Shown here one piece after another: positions 16,161 through 23,502 of a DNA stretch of 44,370 nucleotides (within the stretch, counting starts at the first letter, position 1; every line of letters begins with the position of its first letter). The stretch comes from Hyphomicrobiales bacterium. GTDB lineage: Bacteria; Pseudomonadota; Alphaproteobacteria; Rhizobiales; Rhizobiaceae. The notes beneath the pieces were generated by a model. It did no database searches. It had not been told where the DNA came from and saw nothing but the letters and a program-made list of their open reading frames with translations. Where the stretch lies: the NCBI GenBank assembly GCA_900471605.1, contig UCEY01000062.1, forward strand, positions 1 to 44,370, written 5' to 3'. Position numbers and translations under genes: made by a program.

Positions 16161-16859
16161 ATGTTCGACCTGTCCCGCCGACTGACGACCGAAGCCCTCG
16201 GCACCGCCATGCTGGTCGCGACCGTGGTCGGCTCCGGCATCATGGCCGACCGGCTGTCGGCGGACGTGGCGATTTCGCTGCTCGGCAATACCATCCCCAC
16301 CGGCGCCATGCTCGTCGTGCTGATCACGCTGCTCGGTCCGATTTCAGGAGCGCATTTCAATCCGGCGGTCACGATGGTGTTTGCGCTGAGGCGGGAGATA
16401 CCCGTCCGCGTGGCATGTTTCTACATTGCCGTGCAATTTGCAGGCGGTGTCGCCGGGACTATTCTGGCGCATGCGATGTTCGATCTGCCGCTCTGGCAGG
16501 TATCCGCCACGATCCGGACCGGACCGGGCCAGTGGCTCGCCGAGGTGGTTGCCACTTTCGGCCTCGTCCTCACGATCCTCGCCGGCCTGCGTTTCCGCTC
16601 CGACGCTATTCCGTGGCTGGTTGGCCTCTATATCACCGCCGCCTACTGGTTCACCGCCTCGACCTCGTTTGCCAATCCGGCCGTCGCCATGGCACGGTCG
16701 CTCACGGATACCTTTGCCGGCATCCGGCCCGGCGACCTTCCGGGCTTCATCCTTGCCGAGATCGCAGGCGCTTCGGTGGCGCTGCTGCTCACCGGCTGGT
16801 TGCTGGCGGAGAGCAAACCCCTTACCCAACCGCTCGCACATATGAAGGGCGCAGAATGA
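16161..16859 (+). CDS. aqpS: AqpS-like arsenic-associated aquaglyceroporin
   Basis: A six-helix MIP-family channel of 232 residues with both NPA motifs (67-69 and 172-174). The arginine that normally follows the second NPA (NPAR) is replaced by valine (NPAVAMARS), as I recall for AqpS of S. meliloti; this opens the selectivity filter. In that species AqpS lets arsenite flow out and replaces the ArsB pump. The start at 16161 follows AGGTTGATCCCC. The stop overlaps the start of the second arsC. Its position between two arsenate reductases strongly supports an arsenite-efflux role. Confidence 0.9.
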   Translation: MFDLSRRLTTEALGTAMLVATVVGSGIMADRLSADVAISLLGNTIPTGAMLVVLITLLGPISGAHFNPAVTMVFALRREIPVRVACFYIAVQFAGGVAGTILAHAMFDLPLWQVSATIRTGPGQWLAEVVATFGLVLTILAGLRFRSDAIPWLVGLYITAAYWFTASTSFANPAVAMARSLTDTFAGIRPGDLPGFILAEIAGASVALLLTGWLLAESKPLTQPLAHMKGAE

Positions 16860-17284
16860 CCATGGACGTCACCATCTATCACAATCCCGATTGCGGCACT
16901 TCGCGCAACACGCTTTCCATGATCCGCAATGCCGGCATCGAGCCGACCGTGATCGAATATCTGAAGACACCGCCGACGCGCGGTGAGCTCATCCAGATGA
17001 TCGCGGATGCGGGGCTCACCGTGCGGCAGGCGATCCGTGAAAAGGGCACGCCCTATGCGGAGCTTGGCCTCGACGACCAGGCGCTTTCCGATGATCAATT
17101 GCTCGACGCGATGCTGAAGGATCCGATCCTGATCAACCGCCCATTCGTCATTACGCCGCTCGGCACCCGCCTGGCGCGGCCGTCCGAGGCGGTCCTGGAC
17201 ATTCTGCCGGATACCCACAAGGGTCCCTTCGCCAAGGAGGACGGCGAGCAGGTGCTCGACGCCGAAGGCAAACGCATTGTCTGA
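16856..17284 (+). CDS. arsC: Arsenate reductase, glutaredoxin-dependent type
   Basis: A 142-residue thioredoxin-fold reductase of the E. coli plasmid ArsC type. The catalytic cysteine is C13 in HNPDCGTSRNT; the substrate-binding arginines lie in the blocks NRPFVIT and TRLARPSE. Two ATG codons (16856 and 16862) are possible; the first overlaps the aqpS stop and is preferred. It is not homologous to the phosphatase-type ArsC in the same operon, so the operon draws electrons from both thioredoxin and glutaredoxin systems. Confidence 0.93.
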   Translation: MTMDVTIYHNPDCGTSRNTLSMIRNAGIEPTVIEYLKTPPTRGELIQMIADAGLTVRQAIREKGTPYAELGLDDQALSDDQLLDAMLKDPILINRPFVITPLGTRLARPSEAVLDILPDTHKGPFAKEDGEQVLDAEGKRIV

Positions 17285-17288
17285 ACGC

Positions 17289-18473
17289 ATGCCCGTTGCC
17301 GCCGTTTTGGCGCTCGGCGTCACGCAGATCATCGGGTACGGCACCCTCTACTACAGTTTCAGCATCCTTGCGCCGGATATGGCGGCGCACTTCTCGTGGT
17401 CCAGCGAATGGATCTTCGGTGCGCTTTCCGCAGCGCTTCTGATCGGCGGGCTCACCGCACCGTGGCTCGGGGCGCTGTTCGACCGGATCGGCGCCGGCCG
17501 GGTGATGACCATCGGTTCGGCCACTGCCGCCGCGGCATTGGCCGCCTGCGCCATGGCCCCCGGCAAGGCCACGTTCGTCATGGCGCTGATTGCGATCGAG
17601 GTCGCCGCCAATCTCGTACAATATGGCGCTGCCTTCGCCCTTCTGGTGCAGCTTCGGCCGCAGGTTGCGCTGCGCAGCATCACCTATCTCACCCTGATCG
17701 CCGGTTTCGCCTCGACGATCTTCTGGCCGGTCACCGCCACCCTGCACGCCTATCTTTCCTGGCAGGATGTCTACCTCGTGTTCGCGGCACTCAACCTGCT
17801 GGTCTGCCTGCCGCTGCATGCCTGGCTGTCGCGCGGTGAGGCGCTGCGAAAGGTCGCGTCCTCGGACGCACCTGTCCGAACCGAGGGCATTCTGTCGCCT
17901 GAACTTCGGTTCATGGGCTTTATGCTGATGGTCGCCGGCTTTTCGCTGCAGTCGCTGGTGAGCTCCGCCGTGCTCGTCCACATGGTACCGCTGCTTTCAG
18001 GCCTCGGCCTCGGCACGAGTGCGGCTCTTGTCGGCACATTGTTCGGCCCTTCCCAAGTACTTAGCCGGCTTATCAATATGACTTTCGGCCGAAACTTGCA
18101 GCCGCTTCGCCTCGCGCTGATCGGGGCAACGCTGCTTCCGGCCGGCGTTCTGGTCTTGGTCCTGACGGCGCCGTCGGTGCCCGGAGCGATGCTGTTTGCC
18201 GTCATCTTCGGCATGGGTAACGGGCTTTTGAGCATCGTCACCGGAACCCTTCCGCTGACGCTGTTCGGCAGCGACGGTTACGGCAAATTGCAGGGCAAGA
18301 TGATGTCGGCCCGATTGATCGCCTCGGCCATCGCCCCGTTCGTCCTGGCACTCTCCATGCAATGGTTGGGTTTCATCTGGTCGCTTTCGATCACGGCGGC
18401 GCTTGGCACTCTTGCTGTCCTCGCCTTCCGCGCCATCGACGGGCTCGTCCGCGGGGCGAGCCGTTTGGGCTAG
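17289..18473 (+). CDS. Major facilitator superfamily transporter at the end of the ars operon
   Basis: A 12-helix transporter of 394 residues with the MFS loop motif GALFDRIGAGRV (near residue 60) and a central cytoplasmic loop around 190-205. It begins four bases after arsC2 at an ATG; a TTG at 17277 in frame, overlapping arsC2, is an alternative start. Rhizobial ars clusters contain MFS exporters for arsenite or organoarsenicals (ArsK- and ArsJ-like). Co-transcription suggests such a role, but the substrate cannot be read from sequence. Confidence 0.82.
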   Translation: MPVAAVLALGVTQIIGYGTLYYSFSILAPDMAAHFSWSSEWIFGALSAALLIGGLTAPWLGALFDRIGAGRVMTIGSATAAAALAACAMAPGKATFVMALIAIEVAANLVQYGAAFALLVQLRPQVALRSITYLTLIAGFASTIFWPVTATLHAYLSWQDVYLVFAALNLLVCLPLHAWLSRGEALRKVASSDAPVRTEGILSPELRFMGFMLMVAGFSLQSLVSSAVLVHMVPLLSGLGLGTSAALVGTLFGPSQVLSRLINMTFGRNLQPLRLALIGATLLPAGVLVLVLTAPSVPGAMLFAVIFGMGNGLLSIVTGTLPLTLFGSDGYGKLQGKMMSARLIASAIAPFVLALSMQWLGFIWSLSITAALGTLAVLAFRAIDGLVRGASRLG

Positions 18474-18606
18474 GACGCTCGCCCCTCCCGCGCTTTACCA
18501 TTGTCTCTTGCGCCCCGGACTTGCTAACAAGGTCGGGCATTCGAAACGTTGGACCGCTTCCCGCCTCCTGGGCTCGGGGTCTCGCACTTCAAAGACAGGA
18601 TTCCGC

Positions 18607-19995
18607 ATGACCGATCTTTCCTCCGTCCTCGACCGCGCCGACCAGAACCTTCCTGCAAGTCTCGAGCGCCTGTTCGGCCTCGTCCGCATCAAGTCGATCT
18701 CCACCGACCCGGCCTTCGAGGCCGATTGCCGGAAGGCCGCCGAATGGCTGGCGGCCGAACTGAAGGATCTCGGCTTCGAGGCGTCGGTTCGGGATACGAC
18801 CGGCCATCCGATGGTCGTCGGCCATCACCCGGGCGCAAGCGAGGATGCGCCTCATGTGCTGTTTTATGGCCATTACGACGTCCAGCCGATCGACCCTATC
18901 GAACTCTGGGAAGACGATCCCTTCGATCCCAAGGTCAAGGAGCTGGGCCCCGGCCGCAAGGTGCTGACCGGTCGCGGTGTTGCCGACGACAAGGGCCAGC
19001 TGATGACCTTCGTCGAGGCCTGCCGTGCCTACAAGGATGTGCATGGCTCGCTGCCGGTGCGCGTCACCATTCTCTTCGAAGGCGAAGAGGAATCCGGCTC
19101 GCCGTCGCTGACACCCTTCCTGGAAGCTAACGCCGCCGAACTGAAGGCCGATTACGCGCTGGTCTGCGATACCGGCATGTGGGACACGGATACGCCGGCG
19201 ATCACCGCATCGCTGCGCGGTCTGGTCGGCGAGGAAGTCATCGTCACCGCCGCCAATCGCGACCTTCATTCCGGCATGTATGGCGGGGCGGCCGCCAACC
19301 CGATCCAGATCCTGTCGAAAATCCTCGCCGGCCTGCATGACGATACCGGCCGTGTGACGCTCGAAGGTTTTTACGACGGCGTCGAGGAGACCCCGTCCAA
19401 CATCAAGGCGGCCTGGGAGAGCCTGGTCAGCGGACGCGGCGATTTCCTCGGCGAGGTGGGCCTGTCGGAACTGGCCGGCGAAAAGGGCCGTTCGCTGCTC
19501 GAACTGCTCTGGGCGCGGCCGACCTGCGAATTCAACGGCATCAGCGGCGGATACGAGGGTCAGGGTTTCAAGACCGTGATCGCCTCGAAGGCTTCGGCAA
19601 AAGTGTCCTGCCGTCTCGTCGGCGGCCAGGACCCGGAAAAGATCCGCGAGAGTTTTCGCGCCTATGTGCGCTCGAAGATCCCAGCCGATTGCTCGGTGGA
19701 GTTCCTGAAGCATGGCGGCTCGCCGGCGATCCAGCTCGGTTATGATTCCCCGCTGCTCACCAAGGCGAAAACTGCACTTTCGGAGGAATGGCCGAAGCCT
19801 GCTCTGGTCGTCGGCGTCGGCGGTTCGATCCCGATCGTCGGCGATTTCCAGAAGATGCTCGGCATGGAATCGCTGCTGGTCGGATTCGGCCTCAGCGACG
19901 ACCGCATCCATTCGCCGAACGAAAAATACGACCTGCGCTCCTTCCACAAGGGCATCCGCTCCTGGGCGCGCATCATCGCGGCACTCGCTGCCTGA
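18607..19995 (+). CDS. M20-family metallopeptidase (dipeptidase)
   Basis: A 462-residue cytoplasmic dizinc peptidase. The first metal ligand motif is YGHYDVQP (near 87-94), the bridging Asp lies in GRGVADDKGQ, the catalytic and ligand glutamates in EGEEESGS (near 158), and a further ligand in CDTGMW. The dimerisation (lid) domain includes NRDLHSGMYGG. It starts at MTDLSSVLDR behind CAGGATTCCGC; an open frame continues upstream without family similarity. It probably cleaves dipeptides or N-acyl amino acids; the substrate is open. The gene stands alone, 133 bp after the ars operon. Confidence 0.9.
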   Translation: MTDLSSVLDRADQNLPASLERLFGLVRIKSISTDPAFEADCRKAAEWLAAELKDLGFEASVRDTTGHPMVVGHHPGASEDAPHVLFYGHYDVQPIDPIELWEDDPFDPKVKELGPGRKVLTGRGVADDKGQLMTFVEACRAYKDVHGSLPVRVTILFEGEEESGSPSLTPFLEANAAELKADYALVCDTGMWDTDTPAITASLRGLVGEEVIVTAANRDLHSGMYGGAAANPIQILSKILAGLHDDTGRVTLEGFYDGVEETPSNIKAAWESLVSGRGDFLGEVGLSELAGEKGRSLLELLWARPTCEFNGISGGYEGQGFKTVIASKASAKVSCRLVGGQDPEKIRESFRAYVRSKIPADCSVEFLKHGGSPAIQLGYDSPLLTKAKTALSEEWPKPALVVGVGGSIPIVGDFQKMLGMESLLVGFGLSDDRIHSPNEKYDLRSFHKGIRSWARIIAALAA

Positions 19996-20010
19996 GCTTG
20001 AAACGCAAAA

Positions 20011-20069
20011 GGGCTGACGTGTCTCCACGCCAGCCCAAAAAACAAAAAGGCCGGGCAAGCCCGACCTTT
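20011..20069 (-). terminator. Tandem intrinsic terminators reading on the minus strand
   Basis: Reading leftwards, GGTCGGGC-TT-GCCCGGCC (20048-20067) is followed by TTTTTGTTTTTT, then a second stem GGGCTGGCGTG / CACGTCAGCCC (20011-20036) followed by TTTT. The T-runs lie on the minus-strand side. They protect the end of the M20 gene from leftward transcripts. On the plus strand the hairpins lack a good T-run. Confidence 0.7.
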
Positions 20070-20200
20070 CCACTCCCACTCATTGGTGCCAGTACATCCG
20101 TGGTCACTCTAGATGGGACAAGCATTTCCGGCGCGGCCACTTTCGACCTTTTCAGATCACCGCGGCTCTAGCGGTCATCGTCTCTCTGCGAGGTAAACAT
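20041..20200 (-). other. Gene-free gap (19996-20461); possible minus-strand small RNA
   Basis: No convincing protein gene lies in these 466 bp. A minus-strand transcript must exist to use the tandem terminators at 20011-20069, yet the only minus-strand gene upstream, csp, has its own terminator at 20409-20432. The stretch about 20070-20200 may therefore encode a small RNA. It contains a possible ten-codon leader-like frame on the minus strand, starting near 20202. No good promoter was seen, so read-through from csp remains possible. Confidence 0.3.
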
Positions 20201-20408
20201 TCCGTTAACGCGGATATGGAAACTGCTTCGAGACGGCACGGTCGCCCGTATTTGCCCTGACACGCATGATCGCTGAAGCTTTGTGAAGCCCGACCACGCG
20301 GTGCGCCGGAAACGCTATTGATCCTCAAATGGGAACGGTGCTCTGCCTTTACAAGAGGCTAAACTTAGAATTTCTCTAAACAATGGAATGCGGCATTTCC
20401 AAAACGCA

Positions 20409-20432
20409 GAAAGGCCGGACGGGCCGGCCTTT
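20409..20432 (-). terminator. Terminator of the cold-shock gene
   Basis: On the minus strand AAAGGCCGGC-CCGT-CCGGCCTTT forms a perfect GC-rich stem, continuing into TTTCTGCGTTTT. It lies 30 bp past the csp stop codon. Confidence 0.75.
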
Positions 20433-20461
20433 CCAATCTCAAGACCTTGGTCTTCAGCAGA

Positions 20462-20671
20462 TCATGCGCCCTGGAGGCGGTCTGCGGAAACCTTGCCCGA
20501 ACGCTTGTCGCTGACGAGTTCGTAGGAGATCTTCTGACCGTCCTTGAGCTGGCCGAGGCCGGCGCGCTCAACGGCAGAGATGTGAACGAAGACGTCCTGC
20601 GAACCGTCGTCAGGCTGGATGAAGCCGTAGCCCTTGGTTGCGTTGAACCACTTTACAGTACCGGTAGCCAT
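20462..20671 (-). CDS. CspA-family cold-shock protein
   Basis: A 69-residue single OB-fold RNA/DNA chaperone, complete. RNP1 is KGYGFIQP and RNP2 VFVHIS; it begins MATGTVKWFNATKGYGF and ends GKVSADRLQGA. The start follows GGGAAAGGCATCGTT. A strong promoter at 20813-20841 gives a leader of about 135 nt, as in cold-shock genes whose leaders act as thermosensors. Codon use is strongly biased, fitting high expression. Confidence 0.96.
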   Translation of the reverse strand: MATGTVKWFNATKGYGFIQPDDGSQDVFVHISAVERAGLGQLKDGQKISYELVSDKRSGKVSADRLQGA

Positions 20672-20812
20672 AACGATGCCTTTCCCTTGCAAATATGACC
20701 GACTATTCCACGCTCGCGCCTGGAACGTTGAAGTTTCGTATTTGAAGAGAGATCGTCGCAAACGCCGCAAGGCGCTTAGTGCTGGCTATCAAACAAATAT
20801 CGATGGCGAACC

Positions 20813-20841
20813 AAATAGGGTCTTCGCGCAAAAAGGTCAAG
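20813..20841 (-). promoter_or_regulatory. Strong housekeeping promoter of csp
   Basis: On the minus strand CTTGAC (complement of 20836-20841), a 17-base spacer and CTATTT (complement of 20813-20818) match the rhizobial CTTGAC-N17-CTATAT consensus at 11 of 12 positions. Transcription would begin near 20806. Confidence 0.7.
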
Positions 20842-20898
20842 ATCGGGAAATTTAAGCGCTGCCTTCAAAAGCGAAATCGTCAACGTTTTCAAGGCGCA

Positions 20899-21020
20899 TA
20901 AAACAGAAAACCCGGCGCGGGAGGAGGTGCGCCGGGTTTCCGATACTGACCAACAACTGGGAGGAGGAGGTGTTGTCGGTCCCATCGGAGGCGCTGGGAG
21001 GAGGAGTGCGCCCGCCGATG
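20899..21020 (-). ncRNA. Small RNA of the alpha-r14 (NfeR1) family
   Basis: Three consecutive minus-strand hairpins each present a CCTCCTCC-type loop: 20983-21020 (stems CATCGG/CCGATG and GGCGC/GCGCC), 20950-20979 (CCAACAAC/GTTGTCGG) and 20907-20939 (AAAACCCGGCGC/GCGCCGGGTTT, with T-rich 3' tail). Anti-Shine-Dalgarno loops on three stems, about 122 nt long, are the hallmark of rhizobial alpha-r14 sRNAs, which include NfeR1 of S. meliloti. A perfect CTATAT -10 box (complement of 21027-21032) sits just upstream. The family acts on mRNAs by pairing with ribosome sites. Confidence 0.88.
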
Positions 21021-21141
21021 ATTTGAATATAGAGAATCCAAGCTTAAAAAACAGTCACGATATCGCAGTGCAGCATTGCAATTCTCGCATGGCTTCACTG
21101 GCCACTTGCCGCGGGCGGCAACCTGCGCCAATTTCGCAAGC

Positions 21142-21630
21142 ATGAGCCTCGAATCCGTCCGCGCCTTTTTCGCCGTCCACGCCCCCGACATCGACGTCAT
21201 CATCACCGAGCAAAGTTCGGCGACGGTGCCGCTGGCCGCGGCCGCCCATGGGGTGGCACCCGAGCAGATCGCCAAGACCATCTGCGTGCGGGCCGGTGAC
21301 GTGACAGCGCTTGTTGTGATGTCCGGAACCAGCCGTTTGGACAATCGTAAGTTCCGGGATCATTTCGGCGCCAAGCCGCGCATGCTGGGCGGCGATGACG
21401 TGGCTGAGATCACCAGCCATCCGGTCGGCGGCGTGTGCCCCTTCGGGCTGCCTTCGCCGATCCCCATCTATTGCGATGTGTCGCTGAGGAAGTTTTCGGA
21501 AGTGGTTCCCGCGGCCGGCGCCATCAATGCCGCGGTGCGCATCAGCCCTGAACACATGGCGGACCTGACCGCAGCGACCTGGGTCGATGTCGGTCAGGAT
21601 CCTGTTTCGGACGGTGATGGGGTCTCCTAG
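21142..21630 (+). CDS. YbaK/EbsC-family aminoacyl-tRNA deacylase
   Basis: A 162-residue single-domain protein of the YbaK/ProX type, which hydrolyses mischarged tRNA such as Cys- or Ala-tRNA(Pro). Conserved blocks are KTICVRAGD (catalytic-lysine region), VMSGTSRLDNRKFRDHFG, GGVCPFGLP and the end ISPEHMADLT. It starts at MSLESVRAFF; the ribosome site is weak (GCAAG). Its TAG stop overlaps the stop of the convergent membrane-protein gene within the four bases CTAG. The exact tRNA specificity cannot be told. Confidence 0.9.
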   Translation: MSLESVRAFFAVHAPDIDVIITEQSSATVPLAAAAHGVAPEQIAKTICVRAGDVTALVVMSGTSRLDNRKFRDHFGAKPRMLGGDDVAEITSHPVGGVCPFGLPSPIPIYCDVSLRKFSEVVPAAGAINAAVRISPEHMADLTAATWVDVGQDPVSDGDGVS

Positions 21631-21998
21631 AAACGGCCGTTCAGATAGCGATCGTACCAGGCGTGCTTGCTTTCCGCCGAAGCCGTCGCAACCACATAAC
21701 CGATGGCAAAGCCTATGGCGCCGATCAGGGTGAACAGCGTCGTCGTGGCGGCTGGATGTTCGCGGATCGTGCCGGCAACCGAACTCGCTTCACTCTGGAC
21801 ATAGCTCGCGGCGCTGCCTGCACGCTCGGCGACCTTGTCATATGCGGCGCCGGTCTTTTCAGCCAGCATCTCGCGCAGGCTGGCGATCTCGGAGCGAAGC
21901 GTCGCAATCTCGGTCTTGAAGTTTTCGCTGGGTTCGTGATCGAAGGAGGGCGTCTCCGACTTCACGGTTGTATTCAGGTTTCTGATTGGCTCTGCCAT
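21627..21998 (-). CDS. YqjD/ElaB (DUF883)-like membrane-anchored stress protein
   Basis: A 123-residue protein with an amphipathic, coiled-coil-like middle (about 25-80, EIATLRSEIASLREMLAEKT and on) and one C-terminal membrane segment with a glycine pattern (TLIGAIGFAIGYVVAT, about 90-107), ending YDRYLNGRF. This is the layout of the ElaB/YqjD proteins, which tether to the inner membrane and, in E. coli, bind ribosomes in stationary phase. A clear AAGGAGG precedes the ATG. An EcfG-type promoter at 22031-22055 suggests general-stress induction. Confidence 0.82.
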   Translation of the reverse strand: MAEPIRNLNTTVKSETPSFDHEPSENFKTEIATLRSEIASLREMLAEKTGAAYDKVAERAGSAASYVQSEASSVAGTIREHPAATTTLFTLIGAIGFAIGYVVATASAESKHAWYDRYLNGRF

Positions 21999-22030
21999 AC
22001 CGGCCTCCTTGGTTGAGCGAGAGATCGGTC

Positions 22031-22055
22031 AACTGTCGAAGGCCCGATAGGTTCC
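22031..22055 (-). promoter_or_regulatory. EcfG/RpoE2-type promoter of the YqjD-like gene
   Basis: On the minus strand GGAAC (complement of 22051-22055) is followed after 16 bases by AGTT, which equals GGAAC-N18-TT, the S. meliloti RpoE2 consensus. It lies about 33 bp before the start codon. Confidence 0.65.
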
Positions 22056-22072
22056 TCCTCCGGGCAATAAGC

Positions 22073-22285
22073 CTAACGGCTTTTGGCAAGCGCCTCCGCA
22101 AGCGCTGCGAGCTTTTCCTTGTCGTCCGAACCCTTTTGAAGGGAGTTCACGAGGATCAGCGCCAGCGCCTCCGCATCGGGGCTCGCCTTATCGATTTCAT
22201 GTTCGGCGCAGGCCTGATCAAAGACCTGCTGCAGCAGACTGAGCTGCTCGGGATTGACAGGATTTCGGACCATTTGCGTAGGCAT
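22073..22285 (-). CDS. Small helical protein of unknown function
   Basis: A 70-residue soluble protein, MPTQMVRNPVNPEQLSLLQQ at the start and LAALAEALAKSR at the end, with predicted helices throughout and one cysteine. Its ribosome site GGGAGGG precedes the ATG by five bases. No family is recognised. It is upstream of the YqjD-like gene on the same strand but that gene has its own promoter. The 295-bp gap before it contains a strong palindrome (22505-22538). Confidence 0.7.
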   Translation of the reverse strand: MPTQMVRNPVNPEQLSLLQQVFDQACAEHEIDKASPDAEALALILVNSLQKGSDDKEKLAALAEALAKSR

Positions 22286-22504
22286 CTAACCCTCCCGATC
22301 ATAAAGCCGCCACCGGCGGCCCCTCCCGCCGCGCCCTGTTCTGCAACGGGGCCGGAGGAAATTACCAGCGGCCTTCTATTGCGACGGCCTTGCGCCGGCC
22401 TTATCGGCAGCGGGGACCAAAGGTCTACAAGCCACAGGAGCCCGGATTTTGAGCCTTGGCTAATAAATTGACAATAACAATAATCGACGGGTGCAATATA
22501 AGGG

Positions 22505-22538
22505 TGGACCCGTAGGGAATACTACCTATCCGGGTCCA
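22505..22538. promoter_or_regulatory. Strong bipartite palindrome, possible operator
   Basis: Outer arms TGGACCCG (22505-22512) and CGGGTCCA (22531-22538) and inner arms TAGG (22513-22516) and CCTA (22525-22528) around GAATACTA. It lies in the 295-bp gap 22286-22580, which holds no gene that I can see. It could be an operator for a dimeric regulator or an RNA hairpin in the leader of the 70-residue gene. Confidence 0.45.
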
Positions 22539-22580
22539 TTGAGGGTATCCGCGGTCGCGGCGACGAAGCTGAAGGGTGGG

Positions 22581-22778
22581 TTATGCCATGCCGGCGGGAT
22601 CGCCAATCGGCAGAAGGGCTGGATCGAGCGTCGGATCCTGGGGGTTCTTGCTGTCGCCCGGATCCTGCGCCGGGGTCAGCGGTGGCTTTTCCTGGACGCG
22701 GTCCGGAACCCCGTCTGTCGGCGTCGGGCCGCGCGGGGTTTCAGGGCTGGGCGTCGGGATAGGGTTTCGGTTCGGCAT
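22581..22778 (-). CDS. Small proline-rich protein of unknown function
   Basis: A 65-residue, low-complexity protein very rich in Pro, Asp and Thr (PIPTPSPETPRGPTPTDG near the start), probably disordered. The start MPNRNP follows AAAAGGAGGCCATC. A perfect EcfG-type promoter (22807-22831) lies 29 bp upstream, which argues that it is a real gene despite its composition. No function is known. Confidence 0.65.
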   Translation of the reverse strand: MPNRNPIPTPSPETPRGPTPTDGVPDRVQEKPPLTPAQDPGDSKNPQDPTLDPALLPIGDPAGMA

Positions 22779-22806
22779 GATGGCCTCCTTTTCCTGTCGA
22801 AGAGCC

Positions 22807-22831
22807 AACGGCTGAACTGCCACACGGTTCC
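22807..22831 (-). promoter_or_regulatory. Perfect EcfG-type promoter of the proline-rich gene
   Basis: On the minus strand GGAAC (complement of 22827-22831), 16 bases, then CGTT (complement of 22807-22810): an exact match to the alphaproteobacterial general-stress consensus. A second GGAAC lies 14 bp further upstream. Confidence 0.8.
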
Positions 22832-22867
22832 GAGGCGTCAGTTCCGTGGCCACAAAAGCCCATCACC

Positions 22868-23110
22868 CTAACGATACCAGCGCCGGTCGCGGGAAGCCGA
22901 CGACACGCCGAGCATATAGCCGACCGCCAGACCGAGCAGGCCGACGACTGCGACTGCCGAGCCTGTGGCTGCAGGATGATCGACGGCATGAGCCGCCACC
23001 ATGCCCGCTTCGTCCCTGACATGGTCAACGGCGGATTTCGTGCGGGCGGTTACGCCGGTCTCTTTGGCGACATCACCGGTAAAGCCGGCGGTGAGGTTCT
23101 TCTTGGCCAT
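22868..23110 (-). CDS. Small protein with C-terminal glycine-rich membrane anchor
   Basis: An 80-residue protein starting MAKKNLTAGF behind GGAAAAGGAGACGTCC. The first 45 residues are helical and polar; the segment AVAVVGLLGLAVGYMLGVSSAS (about 53-74) is a membrane anchor with a glycine zipper, ending RDRRWYR. The layout (helix, single anchor, Arg/Tyr end) parallels the YqjD-like protein at 21627-21998 in miniature, so the two may be distant relatives. An EcfG-type promoter lies at 23133-23158. Confidence 0.75.
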   Translation of the reverse strand: MAKKNLTAGFTGDVAKETGVTARTKSAVDHVRDEAGMVAAHAVDHPAATGSAVAVVGLLGLAVGYMLGVSSASRDRRWYR

Positions 23111-23132
23111 GGACGTCTCCTTTTCCGGAAAC

Positions 23133-23158
23133 AACACACAAGCAGAACAGGAGGTTCC
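23133..23158 (-). promoter_or_regulatory. EcfG/RpoE2-type promoter
   Basis: On the minus strand GGAAC (complement of 23154-23158), 17 bases, then TGTT, equal to GGAAC-N19-TT. It lies 23 bp before the start codon of the glycine-zipper gene. Another GGAAC is present 12 bp upstream. Confidence 0.6.
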
Positions 23159-23244
23159 GTCTTCGGCGTCCGTTCCGAAAAAGAGGGATCTCGCCCGACG
23201 AGAAAAGAAGCCCGCGCCAAGGGAGACCGGCGCGGGCAAAACGA

Positions 23245-23448
23245 CTATTCGGTGACTTTAGCCTGCCCTTCGGACTGCTTCAGCACGGCGGCTTCCTCGC
23301 GGGGGTCCATTTTCGGAGCCGCGATGCTTGCCGTGGTGACTTCCTTGTCCACCTTGGCGGACGCCGTGACGTCGTGGCCGGCGCATTCCGCAAGGGCTGC
23401 GGTGGACGACAGGCCGAGCACGGCGGCGATGACGAGAACTGTCTTCAT
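23245..23448 (-). CDS. Small secreted (periplasmic) protein of unknown function
   Basis: A 67-residue precursor with a clear signal peptide (MKTVLVIAAVLGLSSTAALA, cleavage near residue 20) and a short polar mature part starting ECAGHD, rich in Ala, Lys and Glu. The start follows CGAAAGGAGAATGGC. One cysteine remains in the mature protein; it is not in a lipobox. No family recognised. No EcfG-type promoter was found directly upstream, unlike its neighbours. Confidence 0.7.
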   Translation of the reverse strand: MKTVLVIAAVLGLSSTAALAECAGHDVTASAKVDKEVTTASIAAPKMDPREEAAVLKQSEGQAKVTE

Positions 23449-23502
23449 GCCATTCTCCTTTCGCTGTGGTTGCAAAACAAAAGTAACCCGCAACGCAATG
23501 AA

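Noticed and set aside
22468..22500. TTGACA ... CAATAT as a plus-strand promoter
   Set aside because: The spacing is 20 bp, too long, and no plus-strand gene follows.
22491..22871. Plus-strand open frame of 126 codons in the stress island
   Set aside because: It begins next to the palindrome, is antisense to the proline-rich gene with its EcfG promoter, and is Arg-rich shadow sequence.
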